Source: Fidelibacterota bacterium
GTDB taxonomy: Bacteria; Fidelibacterota; Fidelibacteria; Fidelibacterales; Fidelibacteraceae
NCBI GenBank assembly: GCA_029931905.1
Contig: JAOZRH010000010.1
Coordinates: forward strand, 7,314-24,918
Direction: 5' to 3'
Length of the DNA stretch: 17,605 nt
The notes beneath the pieces are model-generated. The model was not told the DNA's origin, searched no databases, and saw only the letters and a program-made list of their open reading frames with translations. A program made the position numbers and the translations under genes. Position 1 is the first letter of the stretch. Each line of letters begins with the position of its first letter. Of this stretch, positions 8,280 through 16,425 are shown piece after piece.

Positions 8280-8299
8280 AGTTGAACAAAAATTCAACT
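8280..8299. promoter_or_regulatory. Likely operator: inverted repeat at the MATE transcription start
   Basis: AGTTGAA (8280-8286) and TTCAACT (8293-8299) are perfect 7-base arms with a 6-base centre. On the minus strand the repeat begins two bases after the predicted -10 box of the MATE gene, and so covers about -4 to +16. That is a classic repressor position (TetR or MarR type). No regulator gene lies nearby. A terminator is unlikely, because no T-run follows it on the minus strand. Confidence 0.5.
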
Positions 8300-8301
8300 G
8301 A

Positions 8302-8330
8302 ATTATATAGTATATCTTTATTGTTGTCTA
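8302..8330 (-). promoter_or_regulatory. Predicted promoter of the MATE transporter gene
   Basis: On the minus strand TAGACA (8330-8325, five of six matches to TTGACA) is followed after exactly 17 bases by a perfect TATAAT (8307-8302). The transcription start would be near 8295, giving a leader of about 38 bases before the MATE ATG. This is the best sigma-70-type promoter visible in the window. Confidence 0.65.
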
Positions 8331-8359
8331 AATAATAGGGGATAGTGAAAGAGTAAATA

Positions 8360-9118
8360 CTATTTATTGTCTATCCAAATTCCTTTTTGTTTTGTTTTGT
8401 TTTTTAATGACATTTCAACTGATTTAGCATCATTAAAACTTGAAAAAGTACCAACACGAACTCTATACCAAGGTTTTGGATCATTTTTTAAATAAAATTT
8501 TTCAAGATATGCATCATATCCAAGTTTCAAAAGATCATTAACAGCACCTTCTGAATATTTTTTATGATGTGAACTCGAAAATTGAATTGTATATAATTTT
8601 GTATCTTTATCTATTCTTTTTTGTATTTCTTTTTTTGGTCGAGGGGATTTTTTTTCTTTATCTGTTAGCGCAGGAACTTCTTCCCAATCATTTTTTGTTA
8701 CTTGTGCTTTTTCTGTTTTAATTTCTTTTTCAATTTGAGTGGAATCTTTTGCTTCATCAACTTGTGATTCTTCGGTATATTCATCAGAAAAATTTGTAGC
8801 TTTAACTATTTTATATTTGAATTTTTTATCAAACTCTTTGTTAAAATCATCTACCATTACCACCATTATTTCATAATTACCGGGAACATCTGGAATAAAA
8901 CTAACAGCTTCAGCATAATCTGATGGTATAAAATCTCTCGGATCCAATCTTGATTCTATTGGTTTATTTTTAAAAGCCCATTTGTATTCTGAAACATTTG
9001 CAGGTTTCTTGTCAATATATATATCTACAGGGTCACCTACATTTCCCGTATCAATTTTTGTACAACCAAAAATAACAATCATCAATATGACCAAACTTAA
9101 TAAGAATAGTTTACGCAT
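8360..9118 (-). CDS. SPOR-domain lipoprotein with Ig-like region
   Basis: The 252-residue protein starts with a lipoprotein signal peptide: a Met-Arg-Lys start, a hydrophobic stretch, and lipobox IFGC with the lipidated Cys19. Residues about 25-105 read as a beta-rich Ig/PKD-like domain (WAF, FIPDVPGNYEIMVVMVDD). A charged Lys/Glu-rich linker spans about 110-170. The last 80 residues form a SPOR domain (TIQFSSSHHKKYSEGAV ... WYRVRVGTFSSFNDAKS), the fold that binds peptidoglycan stripped of stem peptides, often at division sites. It should therefore be anchored in a membrane and reach into the murein. A clear AGGAG site precedes the ATG by four bases. It follows ndk after 24 bases. Its partner or exact role is unknown. 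Confidence 0.85.
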   Translation of the reverse strand: MRKLFLLSLVILMIVIFGCTKIDTGNVGDPVDIYIDKKPANVSEYKWAFKNKPIESRLDPRDFIPSDYAEAVSFIPDVPGNYEIMVVMVDDFNKEFDKKFKYKIVKATNFSDEYTEESQVDEAKDSTQIEKEIKTEKAQVTKNDWEEVPALTDKEKKSPRPKKEIQKRIDKDTKLYTIQFSSSHHKKYSEGAVNDLLKLGYDAYLEKFYLKNDPKPWYRVRVGTFSSFNDAKSVEMSLKNKTKQKGIWIDNK

Positions 9119-9142
9119 TTTTTCTCCTTTTTTTAAAATAAT

Positions 9143-9565
9143 TCACACTTTGATAATATCATCATTTGAAAAGAAAAAAGCAATCTCTTTCTCAGAATTT
9201 TCAACAGAATCAGAACCATGAACGGCATTTTTTCTGTTATTAAGCCCATATTTACCTCTAATTGTATTTTTTTTGGCTTTTGAAGAATCAGTATTTCCAA
9301 TTAATTTTCTAAAATCTTCAATAGCATTTTCTTTATTTAATGCCAAAACAAAACAAGGTCCACTTATCATAAATTCAACTAACTTCTCATAAAATGATCT
9401 TTCTTTATGAACTTGATAAAATTTTTCGGCTCTTTCTTTAGATAATAGAACTTTTTTAATAGCTAAAATATCATAATTATTTTTAATAATTTCATCAATT
9501 ATTTTTCCAGTATAACCTTGACTAACAGCGTAAGGTTTAATTATTGTCAAAGTATTTTCTTTCAT
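9143..9565 (-). CDS. ndk: Nucleoside diphosphate kinase
   Basis: Ndk passes phosphate from ATP to other nucleoside diphosphates through a phospho-histidine. The 140-residue protein has family length. It has the catalytic His116 in NAVHGSDSVENSEKEIAFFF, and the conserved LVEFMISGP, NAIEDFRKLIGNT and TIRGKYG segments. One odd residue stands out: the usually invariant KPDAV near the N-terminus reads KPYAV (Tyr12, codon TAC, one base from GAC). The AAGGAG ribosome site overlaps the arcC stop codon eight bases before the ATG, so the two genes are probably cotranscribed. Apart from Tyr12 everything needed for activity is visible. Confidence 0.95.
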   Translation of the reverse strand: MKENTLTIIKPYAVSQGYTGKIIDEIIKNNYDILAIKKVLLSKERAEKFYQVHKERSFYEKLVEFMISGPCFVLALNKENAIEDFRKLIGNTDSSKAKKNTIRGKYGLNNRKNAVHGSDSVENSEKEIAFFFSNDDIIKV

Positions 9566-9570
9566 AATAT

Positions 9571-10521
9571 TTACTCCTTTGTTATTATTGTACCACTATT
9601 TTTTTCAAATGTATTTTTACTATTTTCTATTGATGTTATTACTACTTTTTTTCCACCAGATTCTAAAAATTTAATTGCACTCAATATTTTTGGTCCCATA
9701 GATCCATCTGGAAATTCTCCATTATTGTAATAATATTTTGCTTCTCTTAATGTTATTTTTTCTAACATTTTTTGATTTTCTTTTCCAAAATTTAAATAAA
9801 CATTATCAACGGCAGTTAAAATAATTAATTCATCTGCTAAAATATTTTTTGCTAAAACCGCACTTGCTAAATCTTTGTCTATTACAGCATCAAATCCTTC
9901 GTATCTTCCTTTTTCATCAATATATACAGGAATTCCACCACCACCACATGCAATAACTATAGCATTTTCTCTTAATAAATTACTTATCAATTTATGATTA
10001 ATTATTTCAATTGGTTTCGGTGAGGGAACAATTCTTCTCCAACCTTTCGAAGATGCTTCTTTTACATCCCAATTGTTTTTTTCAGATAATTCTTGTGCAT
10101 CAGCTTTTGAAAAATATTGTCCAATAAATTTTTTAGGTTTACGATTGTCTTTATCATTAAAATCTATTAATACTTGAGTTAATACAGTGATAACTTGTAA
10201 ATTATAATTACTTTTTGCCAATTCATTTTGTAATGACTGTTCGATCATATACCCAATGCTTCCTTGAGTTTCTGCCACAAGAACACCCAATGGAACATCT
10301 GGAACAATTCCTTTTGCCAATTCTACTCTTTGTAATTCGTTTCCAACCTGAGGTCCATTTCCGTGGGTAATAACTATTTTATAATCATTTGCAACATACG
10401 AGGCAATAATAGATTTCATTGATTTGCGAGTTCTAGAAAATTCTTCGTGAATATCACAATTGCCAGAGGGAGAAATAGCGTTTCCCCCCAGAGCAATTAC
10501 AACTATTTTATTAGAAGACAT
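9571..10521 (-). CDS. arcC: Carbamate kinase
   Basis: Carbamate kinase reversibly converts carbamoyl phosphate and ADP to carbamate and ATP. It usually works in fermentative energy gain from arginine, agmatine or purines. The 316-residue protein has family length and motifs: IALGGNAI near residue 9, THGNGPQVGNE near 52, ETQGSIGYMI, the ACGGGGIPV loop, and DKDLASAVLA, which belongs to the nucleotide site. The gene starts on the base right after the stop of the COG2403 gene (no gap), and ndk follows five bases later. No arginine deiminase, ornithine/putrescine carbamoyltransferase or other source of carbamoyl phosphate lies in the window. An anabolic use, as for carbamate-kinase-like enzymes of some archaea, is also possible. 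Confidence 0.95.
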   Translation of the reverse strand: MSSNKIVVIALGGNAISPSGNCDIHEEFSRTRKSMKSIIASYVANDYKIVITHGNGPQVGNELQRVELAKGIVPDVPLGVLVAETQGSIGYMIEQSLQNELAKSNYNLQVITVLTQVLIDFNDKDNRKPKKFIGQYFSKADAQELSEKNNWDVKEASSKGWRRIVPSPKPIEIINHKLISNLLRENAIVIACGGGGIPVYIDEKGRYEGFDAVIDKDLASAVLAKNILADELIILTAVDNVYLNFGKENQKMLEKITLREAKYYYNNGEFPDGSMGPKILSAIKFLESGGKKVVITSIENSKNTFEKNSGTIITKE

Positions 10522-11835
10522 TTATTTAATCTCTTTTGTAATTAATTCCTTTAATGTAGGTTTACCAATTTCTTGTAAATCATATGTAACTCTAACTGAT
10601 GGTTTTTTTATACTAATTACTCTTCGTAAATCAATTGGAGTTCCAATTATTACAGAATCACAATCAGCTTTTGCAATTGTTTTTTCTAAATCTTTCATCT
10701 GTTTTTTTCCATATCCCATAGCAGGCAAAAGTAATCCAATTTCTGGATATTTTTCATAAGTTTCTGTAATACTTCCAACTGTGAATGGTCGTGGATCAAT
10801 TATTTCTTTTGCACCATATTTTGTCGCCGCAACTGTTCCGGCACCGTATTTCATTTCGCCATGTGTAAGTGTAGGACCGTCTTCAACTATCAATACTTTT
10901 TTATTTCTAATTACATCAACATCCTCAACAGAAATTGGTGATGCTCCATCAACCACAACTGCATTTGGATTTTCTTTGCGAATTGTATCACGAAGTTTAT
11001 CGATATCTTCTGAATTTGCTGTATCAATTTTATTAATTACAATAATATCAGCCATTTTTAAGTTTGTTTCGCCTGGATAATATTTTGTTTCATGACCAGC
11101 TCTATGAGGATCAACAACTGTAATTGTTAAATCAGCTTTATAAAATGAAGTGTCATTATTTCCACCATCCCAAATTATTACATCAGCCTCTTTTTCTGCT
11201 TCTCGTAAAATTGCCTCATAATCAACTCCAGCATAAATGATACTTCCAATATTAATATGTGGTTCATATTCTTCCATTTCTTCAATTGTACAATTATGTT
11301 TTTCTAAATCAGAAAGTTCTGCAAATCTTTGAACTTTTTGTTCAACTAAATTTCCATAAGGCATTGGATGTCTAACACTAACCACTTTTTTACCCATTTC
11401 TGTTAATATTTCTACAACTCTTCTTGATGTTTGTGATTTTCCACAACCTGTTCTGCTTGCAACTATTGAAATTAGTGGTTTTGTTGATTTAATCATTGTT
11501 TTGTCATTACCAAGCAAGCGAAAATCTGGCCCTAATGAATTAACTAATGAGGCATTATGCATAACTCTTTCGTGAGTAACATCACTATATGAAAATACAA
11601 CTTCATCAATTTTATTATTTTTAATCAAGTTTGTTAATTCAGATTCATCATAGATTTTAATTCCGTTTGGATATAATTCTCCAGCCAATTCCGCTGGATA
11701 TTTTCTTCCATCAATGTCAGGAATTTGTGTAGCAGTAAATGCAACAACCTCATATTCCTTATTATTTCTAAAATAAGTATTGAAATTATGAAAATCTCTT
11801 CCTGCTGCTCCCATAATGATTACTTGCTTCTTCAT
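10522..11835 (-). CDS. COG2403-type P-loop protein (predicted GTPase / cyclic 2,3-diphosphoglycerate synthase-like)
   Basis: The 437-residue protein has a Rossmann-like N-terminal region opening with IIMGAAGRDFHNFN. A P-loop domain follows with SRTGCGKS at residues 127-134, a DGGNND acidic motif and an NKID motif like the G4 box of GTPases. These are traits of the COG2403 family. From memory, automatic pipelines call such proteins either predicted GTPase or cyclic 2,3-diphosphoglycerate synthase; the latter activity was shown only for a methanogen enzyme, so its transfer to this protein is unproven. An ATG 12 bases further upstream (11847) exists. The start at 11835 is preferred because GGAG lies six bases before it, while the upstream ATG has no ribosome site. 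It lies 14 bases after lon and abuts arcC. Confidence 0.8.
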   Translation of the reverse strand: MKKQVIIMGAAGRDFHNFNTYFRNNKEYEVVAFTATQIPDIDGRKYPAELAGELYPNGIKIYDESELTNLIKNNKIDEVVFSYSDVTHERVMHNASLVNSLGPDFRLLGNDKTMIKSTKPLISIVASRTGCGKSQTSRRVVEILTEMGKKVVSVRHPMPYGNLVEQKVQRFAELSDLEKHNCTIEEMEEYEPHINIGSIIYAGVDYEAILREAEKEADVIIWDGGNNDTSFYKADLTITVVDPHRAGHETKYYPGETNLKMADIIVINKIDTANSEDIDKLRDTIRKENPNAVVVDGASPISVEDVDVIRNKKVLIVEDGPTLTHGEMKYGAGTVAATKYGAKEIIDPRPFTVGSITETYEKYPEIGLLLPAMGYGKKQMKDLEKTIAKADCDSVIIGTPIDLRRVISIKKPSVRVTYDLQEIGKPTLKELITKEIK

Positions 11836-11841
11836 TTTCTT

Positions 11842-11845
11842 CTCC
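11842..11845 (-). promoter_or_regulatory. Ribosome binding site that sets the COG2403 start
   Basis: GGAG on the minus strand is six bases before the ATG at 11835. It overlaps the alternative upstream ATG at 11847, which would itself have no such site. This supports the shorter protein beginning Met-Lys-Lys-Gln-Val. Confidence 0.6.
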
Positions 11846-11849
11846 ATTT

Positions 11850-14183
11850 TTAGTCTAAAATTGCGTTTTCTAATACTTCATCAATTTGCTTAACAAAGAT
11901 GAATTCTATATCTTTTTTAACATGTTCTGGAACTTCAGATAAATCATTTCTATTTGAATCTGGTAAAATTACCGTCTTAATTTTTGCTCTTTTTGCAGCA
12001 GTTACTTTTTCACGAACTCCGCCAATTGGTAAAACTCGTCCTCGCAAGGATATTTCTCCCGTCATCGCAATATTATGTCTGACTTTTTTATTTTTTAATA
12101 AAGAAAAAACTGATGTTACAATAGAAACTCCAGCAGAAGGACCGTCTTTTGGAACAGCGGCAGCCGGAAAATGTAAATGAATGTCATTTTCTTTCAATAA
12201 ATTCTCTTTAAACTTATACTTTTTGGAATTTGCTCTCAAATAACTAATTGCAGTTGAAATGGATTCCTTCATTACATCACCAAGATGTCCAGTCATTTTA
12301 TAAACACCTTTTCCAGGCATAATCGTCGCTTCAACAGGCAATACTTCACCACCAGAAGCGGTATATGCTAATCCAGTTACAATTCCAATTTCATCTTTTT
12401 GAGGAATATCTTCTCTAAATATTTTTTTTGGTCCTAAATATTTAATAATATTTTTTCCACTGATTGAAGTTTTTGATTTTTTTTCTTCAGATGCAAATTC
12501 CCTTGCAACTTTTCTACATATTTTAGCAATATTTCTTTCAAGTGATCTAACACCAGCTTCCATTGTATAATCAGAAATAATTATATCTATTGCTTTCTGT
12601 GTAAATGTTAAATATTGTGCTTTTAAACCATTTGCTTTTATTTGACGAGGAATTAAAAATCGTTTTGCAATTTGAACTTTTTCAGGATTGATATATCCAG
12701 GAAGATATAATTTTTCCATACGATCATTTAAAGCAGATGGAATTGTATCTATTGTATTTGCAGTAGCTATAAATGTAATTTTTGACAAATCAAAGGCAAC
12801 TTCTAAATAATTATCTCTAAAATCGTTATTTTGTTCAGGATCTAACACCTCTAATAATGCTGATGATGGATCTCCACGAAAATCTTTACCAATTTTATCA
12901 ACTTCATCTATCATAATTATTGGATTTGAAACATTTACTCTTTTTAAATATTGAATAATTCTTCCTGGCATCGAACCAATATATGTTTTTCTATGTCCGC
13001 GAATTTCTGCTTCATCGTGCATTCCACCAACCGAAAAGCGAATAAATTTCCTACCCATTGCTTTTGCGACGGATTCTCCTAAAGATGTTTTTCCAACACC
13101 CGGAGCACCAACTAAGCACAATATTGGGCTTTTTGCATCTTTTTTTAATTTCTGAACAGAAAGAAATTCTAAAAATCTATCTTTAATATCAGTAAGTCCA
13201 TAATGATCTTTATTTAATATTTTTTCTGCTTTTTTAATATCAATTTGTTTATTTGTAAATTTTCCCCAAGGTAAAGCAGTAATCCAATCAAGATAATTAG
13301 TAATTACCGTATAATCTGGCGATGAAGGATGTAGCTTATTTAATTTTTGTAATTCCTTTTCTGCAGTATCAAATGCTTCATCAGAAAGATTCATTTTATT
13401 AATCTTTTTTGTAAACATTTCAATATCAGGATTTGATGGTTCATTTTCACCCAATTCTTCTTCAATTGCTTTTAACTGTTGACGAAGAAAATGTTCTCTT
13501 TGGTTTTTGTTTATTTCAGAATTTACTTTATTATGAATTTTATTATTCAGTTTAATTAAATCGTATTCTTTTTTTAGGTACTTAACTAATTTCAACAATC
13601 TTTTATTCACATCTAATTCGTTTAACAATGTTTGTTTATCTGATATTGAAATATTTAATGCTGATGTAATAAGATCTGCTAATTTAGATGGATCATCAAT
13701 TGAAAATATAATATCTTCTATTTCATCTGGAAAAACAGGAGAAATTGATACTATTTGATGAAATAAATCCGAAATTGTACGAACAATTGCTTCAGATTTT
13801 AATTTGTTTCCATAAATTTCATTTAAAAAGCCAATTTTAACAGTTTTATATTTTTCATTCTCTTTGATATATTCGTTGATTTTTATTCTTCTGACGCCTC
13901 TAAGTAAAACTCTATTGGAACCATCGGAATTTCTAAATAACTTTAAAATTGTACAAACAACACCAATTGAATATAATTTTTCTTCATCTGTTTTTTCTAA
14001 ATTTATCTTTTTTGTAAATACAGCGATGTGTTTATCTTCATCTAAAGCATCTTTTATTAATTTTAAGTGTTCATCTTTATGAATTATCATTGGAAATATA
14101 ATGTGAGGAAATGCAACACTTCCTTCAATTGGCAATAATTTTAGTTTATTTGAAATACGATTGTCGGTTTGATTGTTATTCAT
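11850..14183 (-). CDS. lon: ATP-dependent protease Lon
   Basis: Lon is a homo-oligomeric cytoplasmic protease that unfolds and degrades damaged and regulatory proteins. The 777-residue protein has the complete LonA layout. The N-terminal substrate domain (LLPIEGSVAFPHIIFP onward) covers about residues 15-210 and a coiled-coil region about 220-300. The AAA+ module has Walker A GAPGVGKT at 359-366 and Walker B IIMIDEVDK. The protease domain has catalytic Ser683 (PKDGPSAG) and Lys726 (GGVREKV). The start is fixed by an in-frame TAG six bases upstream. The only AGGAG lies 13 bases before the ATG, an unusually wide gap. The C-terminus runs into the COG2403-arcC-ndk genes with short gaps, so they are probably cotranscribed. 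Confidence 0.97.
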   Translation of the reverse strand: MNNNQTDNRISNKLKLLPIEGSVAFPHIIFPMIIHKDEHLKLIKDALDEDKHIAVFTKKINLEKTDEEKLYSIGVVCTILKLFRNSDGSNRVLLRGVRRIKINEYIKENEKYKTVKIGFLNEIYGNKLKSEAIVRTISDLFHQIVSISPVFPDEIEDIIFSIDDPSKLADLITSALNISISDKQTLLNELDVNKRLLKLVKYLKKEYDLIKLNNKIHNKVNSEINKNQREHFLRQQLKAIEEELGENEPSNPDIEMFTKKINKMNLSDEAFDTAEKELQKLNKLHPSSPDYTVITNYLDWITALPWGKFTNKQIDIKKAEKILNKDHYGLTDIKDRFLEFLSVQKLKKDAKSPILCLVGAPGVGKTSLGESVAKAMGRKFIRFSVGGMHDEAEIRGHRKTYIGSMPGRIIQYLKRVNVSNPIIMIDEVDKIGKDFRGDPSSALLEVLDPEQNNDFRDNYLEVAFDLSKITFIATANTIDTIPSALNDRMEKLYLPGYINPEKVQIAKRFLIPRQIKANGLKAQYLTFTQKAIDIIISDYTMEAGVRSLERNIAKICRKVAREFASEEKKSKTSISGKNIIKYLGPKKIFREDIPQKDEIGIVTGLAYTASGGEVLPVEATIMPGKGVYKMTGHLGDVMKESISTAISYLRANSKKYKFKENLLKENDIHLHFPAAAVPKDGPSAGVSIVTSVFSLLKNKKVRHNIAMTGEISLRGRVLPIGGVREKVTAAKRAKIKTVILPDSNRNDLSEVPEHVKKDIEFIFVKQIDEVLENAILD

Positions 14184-14304
14184 TTTCTATATTTTGCTCC
14201 TTTAGTATGATGTTAAATTTACTAATTATTTATTTGTATTACAAGGAAAAATTATGACTGTTTTAACCTGTTATTTATTAAATTTGTTAAATTTATTTTT
14301 GCAA

Positions 14305-15312
14305 TTAAATACTTATACTGTTGGTGTATTTTTCAAACAAATTAATGGTATTTTTCGTTTCTTTAAGAGATTTTGAATGATTTATTTTACTTCTATATGT
14401 GGTGGCATTAATCATTCCTTTAGTGTACCATGCAAAATGTGATTTAAACATATTACAAGCGATTCTTTCGGGATAATATTCTGCAATTAAATGTAAATGT
14501 TTTTTCATTGTAGAAAATATTTCTAAATAGGAGGGATGTGGAAAATTATTCTCTATTATTTCAATTTTGCCATCATATATTTTGATATTTTCATTTAATT
14601 CTCTAAATATCCAAGGATTTCCCAAAACGCCCCTACCAATCATAACAGCATCACAATTTGTTTCATTGAACATTTTTACTGCATCAATTGAATTTTTTAC
14701 ATCACCGTTACCAATTATCGGGACTTGTACAGATTTTTTTATCTCTTTTATAATAGACCAATTTGATTTCCCAGAATATCCCATTACTGCTGTTCGGGGA
14801 TGTATTGTAATTGCACTAATTCCAATCTTTTCCAATTTAATCGCAACTTCAACCGCATTAAGTGTATTATTATCCCAACCAGCCCTTATTTTAGCTGTAA
14901 CAGGTATTTTAACAGCATTTACAACTTTTTCCGCAATTTCTATCAATAAATCAATGTTTTTCATTAGCGAGGCACCAGCACCTTTTTTCACAACTTTTTT
15001 AACTGGACATCCAAAATTTAAGTCGATTGTTTCTGGTTTTAATTTATTTTCAATAATCTTTGCTGATTTACTCATTGAATCTGGGTTATTTCCGAATATT
15101 TGAATTCCAATAGGGCGCTCATAATCATTGAATTCCATATATTGATTGGTTTTTGCATTATCTCTAATAATTCCTTCTGAACTAACAAACTCTGAAAATA
15201 AAAATCCCGCCCCCATATCTTTACAAATTGTTCTAAAAGACCTGTCGGTAACACCAGCCATTGGTGCTAAAAAAAATGGGTTTTTAATTTTTATATTTCC
15301 AATATTGAACAT
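14305..15312 (-). CDS. dus: tRNA-dihydrouridine synthase (DusB-like)
   Basis: This FMN enzyme reduces uridines to dihydrouridine in the D-loop region of tRNA. The 335-residue protein starts with the signature FFLAPMAGVTDRSFR. The catalytic Cys102 is in NFGCPVKKVVKKGAGASLM. It has the TIM-barrel phosphate-binding segments IPIIGNGDV and DAVMIGRGVLGNPW, followed by a helical C-terminal domain. The histidine motif reads IHPRTAVMGYSG where many family members have HGRT. Length and the C-terminal region fit the bacterial DusB type best; DusA and DusC cannot be fully excluded. There is no clear ribosome site at the ATG, and 120 bases separate it from lon. Confidence 0.93.
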   Translation of the reverse strand: MFNIGNIKIKNPFFLAPMAGVTDRSFRTICKDMGAGFLFSEFVSSEGIIRDNAKTNQYMEFNDYERPIGIQIFGNNPDSMSKSAKIIENKLKPETIDLNFGCPVKKVVKKGAGASLMKNIDLLIEIAEKVVNAVKIPVTAKIRAGWDNNTLNAVEVAIKLEKIGISAITIHPRTAVMGYSGKSNWSIIKEIKKSVQVPIIGNGDVKNSIDAVKMFNETNCDAVMIGRGVLGNPWIFRELNENIKIYDGKIEIIENNFPHPSYLEIFSTMKKHLHLIAEYYPERIACNMFKSHFAWYTKGMINATTYRSKINHSKSLKETKNTINLFEKYTNSISI

Positions 15313-15378
15313 TATTGCTTGTTATTATTATTTATGAAATGATTGTTATATGCTTTTATAAGTGTATGTTACGGTCTT

Positions 15379-16302
15379 TTATTTCAAGTGATTATTATAG
15401 TAATTTTCAATTCCTTTTTCCAAACTATATTCTGGAGAATAATTTAAATCACTTTTTGTTTTTGAAATATCTGCTTCTGTATTATCTTGGTAAAAATCAT
15501 AAGGATTTTCAAAATATTCAGTTTTGAGATCTTTTTTTAATATCTTATTTAATATTGAAACAATATCATTAAATGTACGGGCTTTTCCATAACCAACATT
15601 ATAAATTCCACTTTTTCCTGATAATGCCGCCTTAATATTTGCTTGAATAATATCATTTACATAAATAAAATCTCGTTTTTGTTCACCATATTTAAATATT
15701 TTTGGATTTTTACCAGCTTTCATTTTAATTGCAAGTTGATAAATCATTGATGCCATTTTGCCTTTATATAATTCACCCTGACCATAAACATTAAAATATC
15801 TCAACCCAATAATATTATTAGGATAGTTTTTGATATTTTTCAATACATATTGATCCAACAAATATTTTGAGTAACCATAAACATTTTCTGGAATTTCGCC
15901 TTTATAAATTTGATTTGGAGCAGGAGAGTTGCCATAAACAGCAGCAGAAGAGGCATAAACAATTACGGAATTCATTTTACTTCCCATATTTATTATGTTT
16001 CTAAATGAATTTGTATTAACCTGTATCATTTTATTTTGGTCTAATACTGTAGTGTCAGTAATAGCGGCTTGATGGAAAATATAATCAAATTCATATTTTT
16101 CTAACTGTTTATATATTTTTGGATCGCAAATATCTCCAGCTATTAATTCGCCTTTAAAACCAATTAAATTTTTAAAATGTCCATTATAAAATTTGTCTAA
16201 TACAACAATTTTTGCATTTGTATAGTTTTTTTGAATATATTTTGTAAGATTTGAACCAATAAAACCAGCTCCACCAGTTATTAAAATATTTTTATTTTCC
16301 AT
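15379..16302 (-). CDS. hldD: ADP-L-glycero-D-manno-heptose 6-epimerase
   Basis: HldD makes the last precursor of the inner-core heptose of lipopolysaccharide by inverting C6 of ADP-heptose. The 307-residue extended SDR epimerase has the NAD(P) loop GGAGFIGS at residues 10-17 and the Tyr142-x3-Lys146 catalytic pair (YGYSK). It also has heptose-epimerase-specific stretches: a QAAITDTTVLDQ-type loop (HEGACSDTT in E. coli), KGKMASMIYQL, and YGEQKRDFIYVNDI followed by SGIYNVGYGKARTFND. Length equals that of the E. coli enzyme. A strong AAGGAGGAATT ribosome site precedes the ATG. No other heptose or LPS gene is nearby. A general NDP-hexose epimerase is a less likely reading. Confidence 0.9.
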   Translation of the reverse strand: MENKNILITGGAGFIGSNLTKYIQKNYTNAKIVVLDKFYNGHFKNLIGFKGELIAGDICDPKIYKQLEKYEFDYIFHQAAITDTTVLDQNKMIQVNTNSFRNIINMGSKMNSVIVYASSAAVYGNSPAPNQIYKGEIPENVYGYSKYLLDQYVLKNIKNYPNNIIGLRYFNVYGQGELYKGKMASMIYQLAIKMKAGKNPKIFKYGEQKRDFIYVNDIIQANIKAALSGKSGIYNVGYGKARTFNDIVSILNKILKKDLKTEYFENPYDFYQDNTEADISKTKSDLNYSPEYSLEKGIENYYNNHLK

Positions 16303-16425
16303 AATTCCTCCTTATTCTAATATCCGTTAAATTTAATAAATAATATTTTGATTTTAAAGATTAAAATTAATAAATTAGATTATGATTATGAAAATTATTC
16401 GAAAATATAACAAAAGGAGATGAGT
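16303..16425. promoter_or_regulatory. Divergent intergenic region between hldD and the hydrolase gene
   Basis: The two genes point away from each other, so both promoters should lie in these 123 bases. A TATGAT (16381-16386, plus strand) is a possible -10 for the hydrolase gene, but no matching -35 was found. An AT-only inverted repeat, ATTTTAA-AGA-TTAAAAT (16351-16367), sits near the middle and could be an operator or chance. Confidence 0.35.
16414..16419 (+). promoter_or_regulatory. Ribosome binding site that sets the hydrolase start
   Basis: AAGGAG ends directly before a first ATG (16420), which is too close for initiation. It lies six bases before a second in-frame ATG (16426), which is therefore the likely start and gives a clean lipoprotein signal peptide beginning Met-Lys-Lys. 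Confidence 0.7.

Noticed and set aside
11836..11847. Longer start for the COG2403 protein (four extra residues)
   Set aside because: The upstream ATG has no ribosome site, while GGAG is placed six bases before the ATG at 11835 and the shorter form begins right before the first beta-strand.
14184..14304. A promoter for lon (TTGTAA-N17-TAAATT) or a heat-shock element
   Set aside because: Only weak matches were found, and no CIRCE-type inverted repeat is visible; in AT-rich DNA such partial matches are expected by chance.
14567..15103. 178-codon open frame on the plus strand, opposite dus
   Set aside because: It lies wholly inside dus on the other strand, has no ribosome site, and its Ile/Phe/Leu/Ser-rich product is what the reverse of an AT-rich coding region gives. 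The dus frame has all catalytic motifs.
16420..16425. Upstream ATG for the lipoprotein hydrolase
   Set aside because: It directly abuts the AAGGAG motif with no spacing; the ATG at 16426 has the normal gap.
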